This document shows, in pieces, positions 47,301 to 56,300 of a DNA stretch of 64,000 bases (position 1 is its first letter; every line of letters starts with the position of its first letter). Both the position numbers and the translations under genes were made by a program. The notes beneath the pieces are model-generated. The model saw only the letters and a list, made by a program, of their open reading frames with translations, had not been told where the DNA came from and ran no database searches. The stretch comes from Nelumbo lutea. Its lineage: Eukaryota; Streptophyta; Magnoliopsida; Proteales; Nelumbonaceae. The stretch lies in NCBI GenBank assembly GCA_022828595.1, contig JAKGHH010000003.1:13144934-13208933 (forward strand), given 5' to 3'.

Positions 47301-50300
47301 TTTGGAAGAGGGGTCCAAACATACACTATCAACTTATCAAGGATCTGTAATAATGATGCAGGAGCTGAAGAGGCAAAATTGAAATTTTATGAAATTTTAT
47401 GTATTTCTGTATTTTTTGGACAATAGGGGTATTTCTATCATTTTTCAATTTTCAGTGGGGTCCAATGATAGGGTTCAATTTTTCTAGTTATAGTTTGTTT
47501 ATGTTTAAAATTTCAGAGTCATTGCATAAGTAGGACTAGAGTTATTGAGTCTTCTTTGAATTAAAATAGGATATGACAACTTAGTTTGAGTTCTACTAGG
47601 ATTATTGAGTCTAACAGTTTGACTCCTAAGACTATTATGAGTCTAATAGTTTGACTCCTAGGATTATTGAGTTTAGAGTCTATAAATATGTATGGACGTT
47701 TTACACAAAGGCAATGAGTTTATTTATTTATTGATAGATAATAGATAACACATTTTATTAATATAAACAGAGATAATGTACGCATAAAGCAACCCACAGG
47801 AAGATAAGCTTATCTCACCCAGAAAAGCTGCTACCTGTTTACCCCTTTCTTGGCCAAAGTGTCAGCCAAGCCATTTGCTGACCTGGCTACAGGGACACCC
47901 CAATGTACCAATCCAGCTATAGGTGTCTTTAGTACTCATCAGTCATCACTGAGATCTATAAGCTCTGTACAAAATTTCTTTCAACTCTAGAGCACCTTCT
48001 TCCAAAGACCAGATGGTATCTAACATCAATGCACCATTTGTCCATTCTCAAGATGATAAATTGTAAGGTTAGATAGCTGTTTTCTACCCTTCTATTTCTT
48101 TCCTTCTATACCTACTATTTAAGTCCTTGATTTCCAACAACCCCGTTCTTCCATAACAGATTTACCCACATGTAATAACTTGAGAGGTTCACAAGGCATA
48201 TCTATCTCCTTTTCCAAAAACAGAATCATGGGTACCCCCATTTGAGAATGGGGGTTCTCAAAGGACCTCAATGACTGGACTTTGGAGGACATACAGTTGA
48301 GATTGAAGAAAAAGTAAGCACTGAAGCAAAGGATTTTTCCAATCCTGGCAGTCCCCCTAGGGAATCTGGTGGAGGCATTGCCATCATACCAACTATAATC
48401 AACTACCTTGGGTTTTGACTGGATCAATGTGGACGGAGATTCTCAGGAGATGAGCATGAGAATGCAGATTTTAGTCTGAGAGCAGACACTTTCTGAAGAA
48501 AAAAAAAAGGTTAGGTTACTATCCAATGCATCCCTGATCCCTCCCAGGACACCAGATAGCTGGGACTAACATTGGGTAATGTCCTTTTTAATGTGGAGGG
48601 AGATTCTGAGGGTGCCACCACTTACATGGACTATGCATCATTTCATCAGAAAGGCTAGGTCTTTGACATCTAGAGTGAATTGTATAAAAGATGAGAGCAG
48701 AATCAAAAGAGCAATATACCTAAAAACCTAAGCATAATTTCAATGAAAATAAAGAGAACAAGACCACTTTATCATTATTTGTTTCCCCATACAGCTGATT
48801 TCATGTGTACGCATTTACAGAACTACGTTGCATTAAAGGTTGAGTATGAAAGAACCTGGCGGGTTCTGTGAATAGCATTGTCAATAATCCAGGTTAACCT
48901 GATAGACTCAACCCAAACCCACCCTATTATACAGAAACTGGGTCTGCACTGAGTCCCAATTATTAATAGGGCTGATTCTGGAAATGCATCTTGATCTCTG
49001 ACTATAATAAGGTCAAGATTGGCTTTACCTATTCTGGCCTAATGAAGATCTGAACCAACATTAGCACATCAAGAAGATATCCCCAACATTTCATACATGT
49101 TTTTCATGGTTTACCTGTAATAATGTCATATAAGATGTCTAAAATTATTATTTTAAGGGGATGTGTACAATATTTTGAAAATAACAACAGAATAAGTAGT
49201 TTTACTGTCAGAATACCAAGCTAAAGACTTGTTAAGTATAATTCAGACATATTGGATCAAATGATTCAAATCCAATAAGCCCAATTAATGATAGAATTGG
49301 TTCTGGATCTAGTACTTACAGATCCTGTAGGGTCGAGGTCGGGACCATATTTGTTTGTTTTCTTATTGGGTTCGAACTTACAACCAACCCGTCCCTGATC
49401 TGACCTATTGGAAGCCCTATTTGTGAACCTTGGGAAGTAGCATGTGTGATTCATAAAGTACCAATAATGTAGAAGAAATGTTTGACTTTTATATAACAAT
49501 AATGATTCTGCAATGAGATACCATAGAATTGTATCAACTACTGCAGACATGAACAACATTGTTTTATATATGAAGTATTTCTAATAGGCTACTGTTATCC
49601 AGAAGAGAAGGAAGAGAGAGAGAGAGAAGAGAGAAGAGAGACAAAAGTTTGAAGTCTCAGAAAAGCTGCTGGCAGCACCAGCTTTTTGTTATTTATACTA
49701 GGGCGACACAACTTAAAATAAAACATTCTGAAAGGACTAAAGTACCCCTGCGGTACTAAACATACAAAAACACAACATTTCAACACTCCCCCTCAAGTTG
49801 GGACATAGATATTAATCATGCCCAACTTGTCACATAAATCATAATGTCGCAAGTGATGTAACCCCTTTGTGAAGATGTTTGCAAGTTGGTCTTCAGAACT
49901 GGCATAGGGAGTACACACTTCGCCTGTGACAACCTTTTCTCTGATGATATGTTTGTCAACTTCGATATGCTTAGTTCTATCATGCAGCACATGATTATTA
50001 GCGATGTTTATGGCTGCTTTGTTATCACAGTAAAGAGTCTATCCATCAACTGGAAAGCCCAACTCACTCAACAAATTCTTTAACCAGATGATTTCTGCCA
50101 CTCCATGAGACATTGCCCGATATTCAGCTTCAGCACTAGAGCTAGCTACCACATTTTGCTTTTTGCTTCTCCAGGTAACTAGATTCCCTCCTATAAAGGT
50201 ACAATAGCCACTTGTTGACTTCCGGTCATTCAAGGATCCAGCCCAATCAGCATCGGTATACACTTCAACTTTCAAATGCCTGTGCTTTTGAAACAACAAG

Positions 50301-53300
50301 CCTGCACCTGGGAACTTCTTAAGATATCTGAGAACTCTTTTTGCTGCTTCAAGGTGGGTAGTCTTAGGGGCAAACATGAACTGGCTAAGAACTTCCACTC
50401 CATAAGCAATGTCTGGTCGAGTCATAGAAAGATATAGCAGTCTTCCTACAAGTCTCTGAAACTGTTTCACGTCTTCGACGGGTTCACCTTGATAGTCTTC
50501 TAACTTGTGGTTATGATCAATAGGAGAATCAACAGGCTTCACTCCCAATTTTCCTGTATCCTGGAGTAGATTTAGGACATACTTTCTTTGGGAAATGAGG
50601 ATACCCTTTTTTGAGCGGGCCACTTCAATCCCAAGGAAGTACCTTAGAGGACCTAGATCCTTCACTTCAAACCGGGTAGCAAGAAAACTCTTCAACTTTT
50701 GAATTTCATCATTCCAATCACCAGTGATAACTATATCATCAACATATACTATCAATGCTGCAATCTTTCCTTCCCCTCTTTTCACAAACAATGTGTGATC
50801 AGATTGACACTGTTTGTATCCTTTTTGCTGAATTGCTACATGGAATCTACTGAACCAGGCTCTCAGTGATTGTTTCAGGCAATATAATGATTTTTTTAAC
50901 CTGCACACTTTTTGTTCCTTACCTTGAGCTCGGAAACCAGGAGGTTGCACCATGTATACTTCCTCTTCAAGGTCACCATTCAAGAATGCAATATTGATGT
51001 CAAGTTGATGAAGTTCCTAGTCAAGATTAGCAGCTAAGGAGAAAAGAACTCTAATGGAGTTCATCTTAGCAACGGGTGCAAAAGTTTCTGCATAATCCAC
51101 TCCATACACTTGTGTAAACCCCTTTGCCACTAGACGAGCTTTATACCGCTCCACTGTGCCATTAGCCTTATGTTTTAGTGTGAAAACCCATTTACACCCA
51201 ACTGGTTCCTTCCCCTCAGGAAGAACCATTTAACCTAAAAGCTTAAGCTGTTAAGTGAGGTCCTTGAATAGATTTTAATCTCTAACATGCCCCCTCACAC
51301 GAGAGCCCATTGGGCTTGAATCGTGGACAGCACAGGCCCACCCATACCTTGTGCTGAAACTTAATTAATTATAATGGGGGTGATGAGAATCAAACACTAG
51401 ACCACTTGGTTAAAGTGGCTCTGATACCATGTTATCCAGAGAAGAAGAGAGAGAGAGAAGAGAGAAGAGAGACAAAAGTTTGGAGTCTCAAAAAAGCTGC
51501 TGGTGGTGCCAACTTTGTTGTTATTTATACTAGGGCGACACAACTTAAAATAAAACATGCTGAAAGGACTAAAGTACCCCTGCGGTACTAAACATACAAA
51601 AAACACAGCATTTCAACAACTATCATAAACGTTAAAATCATAGAAAAGAAAACAGGCTAATATCTCCAGAAATGGCAGGTAAGAATATAGAACATCATAT
51701 ATCAAATTGAAGACAAGTAGAGTTTCTTGTCCATTTTTTATGTACCATACAATGTGGTTGCAGACCTCTAGGACATATTTTTTTATCAATAATCAATTAT
51801 GTTCTATTGAAATATATATAGTAAATTAATTATATACAAGCATATAATCAGTATCTTCACAAAAAAAAAGCATATAATCAGTACTTATTTACAGTAGAGA
51901 CAGCCCAATGCTGAGACTGATGAGTGGCATAAAGAGTAAATTTTCTCAGATAAACTTCCAAAGAGATAATAGTGTCACTCTTGCATCCAAATTAGTGTCT
52001 CAGCCGCTAAACCTCATGCCATGGATGCTCTCAATTACGAAATGAAACAGCTTGTCTGAATTCATAAGGAAACCTCCACAACCATTTGCCTAGCAATCAG
52101 GTGTTTTAAGAGTCATCTAGCTATGCCTGGCCTCCTTCCTCTTTCTTTGTGCACATGTCCCAATTAAACAAGTGATCCTTTTTGAAATACTCAGATTTGC
52201 AGTGACATGTTTTTTGATAAGTAAGATAAGCTCATTAATCCTTTCCCCTGATCTACATAACATGTTCCTCATAATCCCGTCCAACATTTTAACCACTTAA
52301 ACTGAGGCCTTAAGAGACCATGGAGAAATATAGGTGGCTAGAACGGTGGGATTGATTTAAGTGATTCCACTTCTTAGATAAATGTAATTTCCCTTACAAG
52401 TGGCAAGTATTTTTTGAAAACCTATCCAAAATTGGGCTCCAAAAGTTGCAAGATTTAGGGTTAGCCCATAATGATAGGATTAGGTAACTCAAAAGGTCAA
52501 ATCAAGACTGAACAACCCAAATCCTTGAAATATTTTTTGCTTTTCAGCACCAGATGTAGTCAGAAGACTTTGATCTTTATGTTCTGATATTAATATGAGT
52601 TCCTAAGTGCCTTTTTTTTTTCATCAGAGAACAAAATTTTATTGATTGTGACTCCTCCATTGGTTCTTCTGAATGCCCTCTTTTTTCTCTTTTTTTTTTC
52701 CTGTGAAGTGTTTGCACCATCTTCACTTTTCCTGGGATCTAGACATGTAGCACTTCATTCCATATAAAATTTATGCTGAATTTGGAAATAAGAAACCTCG
52801 TTATTAAGTTATTCTTGTTTAGTTTGGATAGGCAACCAACCTCTTAAAGACTTTTTTCCCTCTCTTTACTCTCTTTCCCTTTATAAGGAAGAGTCAGTTT
52901 CCAGTTTTATTTCCTCCTTAGCTTCTTCTGTGGCCCTAAACTGGGATTTTGGTTTCCGTAGAGGGTTATGTGATGATGAAAGTGCTTGTGTTTCAGAACT
53001 GTTGTCTTCACTTGAGTCGATTAGTTTAGATCCCTTCAAACCTGACACAAGAATTTGGACCCCTAACCTAAAAGGCTTTTTCACTTGCTCCTCTTTCATC
53101 AAATCCCTTTGCTCCACTTCTGCACCCCAGTACTTCCCAGTTAAAGAATTCTGGACTAGGCCCATTCCCCCAAATATTGTTGTTTTTTGTTAGGAAATTT
53201 ATTATGGTAAGATTAATACCTTTGAAAACCTGCAAAAGAGGAGACCAAAATTGGTGCTTATCTCCTAATTGGTGTGTTCTTTGTAAATCTAAAAATGACT

Positions 53301-56300
53301 GTCCCCACTTACTGATCTCTTGCTCCTTTGCTACAACTTTATGGAATTGGAGTTTTATGTTGTTTGAGTGTAGGTGGAACCTTCCATCTGATACTAGCTT
53401 GTTGTTTAGTCTGTTTATCTTTGAATGGCACACAAAGAGAGGGAGAATTATGTGGAAGTGCATAAGAAAAGCTTTGTTGTGGACATTTTGGGAAGAAAGG
53501 AACACCAGAATCTTTTGTGAAAAAGAAAGGAGCTTCTCGGAAGTTAAAGAATGTATTCTGACAAGGGCAATTCAGTGGCTGAAAACTCTAAAGCTCTTTG
53601 ATGCATACTCTTTTGATGACCTATGGAAAAGCTGGTTAGCAGTGCCTAATACTTCTACCAGGAAGGAAAGACATGGGGTTGAATGGATGCCACCAGGGGA
53701 GGAGTTTATCAAGCTGAACTTTGATGGAAGTAGCCGAGGAAATCCAGGGCCTTCAGGCATAAGAGTGTCGAGAAACAAAGACAGTAGCATTATATCTTTG
53801 TACTCAGATCCTGCGGGTGTGGGAGACTCTTTAAGGGCCAAATTACTTGCTGCTTTACAAAGAATCCAGTTTGCAAACCAGCTAGGCATAGAGCATCTGA
53901 TTATTGAAGGGGATTCCCAGGTGATAGTGGGTTGGCTGAAGGATCCGGACACTGTGCTTTGGGGTTTTAGAGATCTTCTCAAAAAGGTTAAATGAAGGAA
54001 TATGACAATCAGAGTTCAATGGGTAGGCAGACCAGCAAACTCAATGGCTATAACAAAAATTACCAAATGGAATCATTACGACAGTGAAATGTCTATATGT
54101 TAATATAGGTCTTCATTATCTCAAAATGATTTCATTATGCTTGATTTTGAAAAATATAAACACATACACACACCTTCCCAGCACTTGCATCTTTCCCTGA
54201 TTCTGGAGCACATGTTTCTCCCTGCCAATTGTATAAACCATAACTTCAAAGTCAATTCAAGATCAAACATTTAAAGCACATATCGATTACTTGCTAGGTT
54301 TAGAGAATAAAATATAAGACACAACACCTGAAGATGCCAGATCAAAATATGAGCAAATATATCACTTCTTTGAGCTGCTCGAAGCAAATATCCTTCTACC
54401 AACTTCTGCATTAGCAATAAAATCATCAAAAGAATGAAAATACATAATAGGACAGGACTAAGGAATTGGTAACTGCAACAAACAGGCTACGCATATAGGA
54501 AATGATCATGACAATAGCAATAATGAACATCATGTGATGACATACCCCTTCATCATATCGCAGAGCCTGCACCAACTGTGGCATGAAAAAAGTCACACGT
54601 TCAGGAGGATAGGACTCCAAAACTCTAAGAACATAAGCCATGACGCGTGGATGACCCTTGTATGAAGGAGTGAGGAACTCAAGAGCCTGTGTAATTGAAC
54701 AAGCAGCCCAGTGTGGCAATTGTTGTAAAATCACTGAATTCTCCTCAACGGTCTTTGGAGTGACAAAAAATGGCAATGCTTCAGGTATGCAGCGAATATC
54801 TAATATGTGCAACTGCATGAAAAAAAAAGCATCAAAGCCTCTCTAAATACAGATTGTAAAGTGTACATTAAATTATACTTCTTAATTAAATGCCTGTTAA
54901 ATATCAAAAAAGGAAAAAAAAACCACCATCAAAGCTCAAAGTAACAGAAATCATGAAAAAAGAACAGGGGTGGAGGACTCAGGAATGACCAAAGGAAACA
55001 ACATAAAGCTTCTGGTTCATGTGCAGAAACAGAAAGATCACAAACATGGGACATTGCCACAAATGAACTTTTTTTTTACAGTAAAGAGAAATTTTCATTA
55101 ATAAGAAAAACATAAAAAAAGTACAAATTTGGGTAATAAGAAAATCACCACCAAGTGCAGCAATGGAATGCAAGAGGAGAATTTTTTTTTTCTTAATGCA
55201 GATAAACAACTTGGAGTAGTTTTAATTAGGACTGCTCAGAAAATAATGGGTTTAAAATAAAGAAAAGAAAGTGCTCTTATAGTGGAAAAATACAGAACAA
55301 AGTGCAGCTGTTGGTAACATAGAGTGCTGCTGGCAGCAACATCACACAGAAAAGAATCAGAGAAAGTTGAAAGATAAGGTATTGTAGCAAAACTCATATA
55401 GAAAATTGGTTCTCTATTAAGAAAAGAGCAATAGAATAATAGAGGAACAGAAGAGAAAAATTCAATAGACGATGGAAAGAAGGGAAAAACATATACCCAA
55501 ACAGGTGCCTTAATAAAAACAATTAAATAGTATATTTTTCTTTAGATTATTACAGGTGGTTGGCCAGCCCACTTTTTACTCTCCTACCGATGTTACAGAA
55601 AATTAGGTCTCTCTTATTCTCCTAAGAGAAGCCCTAATAAGTAGGCCAATTGAACTTTCTTGTAAACTAACTAGGACTCCAAATCTAAGTCCCTAATATA
55701 ACTCCTAACAACGTGGGATCTTTTCAACATAAATGTAACTCAAACAGAGAACCAATACGTCTCAATAAAACTGGAAAAATAGAACCAATCCAACAGTATG
55801 AATAATTATGAACATGCATTGAACCTCTTCACAAAAGAGATCAAAAAGGGTACTTCTGAAGATTTTTCAGCAACAGAGGTTGCCTCAGGGTTAGTTGGGA
55901 TTGTTGGCCCGCTTCTGAAACATAGAATGCTGCTGGCAGCAACATCACACAGAAAAGAATAGAGAAAGTTGAAAGATAAGGTATTGTAGCAAAACTCATA
56001 TAGAAAATTGGTTCTCTATTAGGAAAAGAGCAATAGAATAATAGAGGAACAGAAGAGAAAAATTCAATAGAGGATGGAAAGAAGGGAAAAATATATACCC
56101 AAACAGGTGCCTTAATAAAAACAATTAAATAGTATATTTTTTCTTTAGATTATTACAGGTGGTTGGCCAGCCCACTTTTTACTCTCCTACCGATGTTACA
56201 GAAAATTAGGTCTCTCTTATTCTCCTAAGAGAAGCCCTAATAAGTAGGCCAATTGAACTTTCTTGTAAACTAACTAGGACTCCAAATCTAAGTCCCTAAT

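Larger units (their letters stand above)
49593..51618 (-). mobile_element. Ty1-copia element C, two LTRs, internal deletion
   Basis: 5' LTR 51,430-51,618, primer site, about 180 bp of leader, then directly the RT-RNase H part of pol (51,229-49,793), purine tract and 3' LTR 49,593-49,785. Gag, protease and integrase are absent, so the element is only 2,026 bp. LTRs are close (mostly small differences), so insertion is fairly recent. Flanks GCTAC and ACTAT share only CTA. It lies in the 8.4-kb PI4K intron, in the sense direction. Confidence 0.85.
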
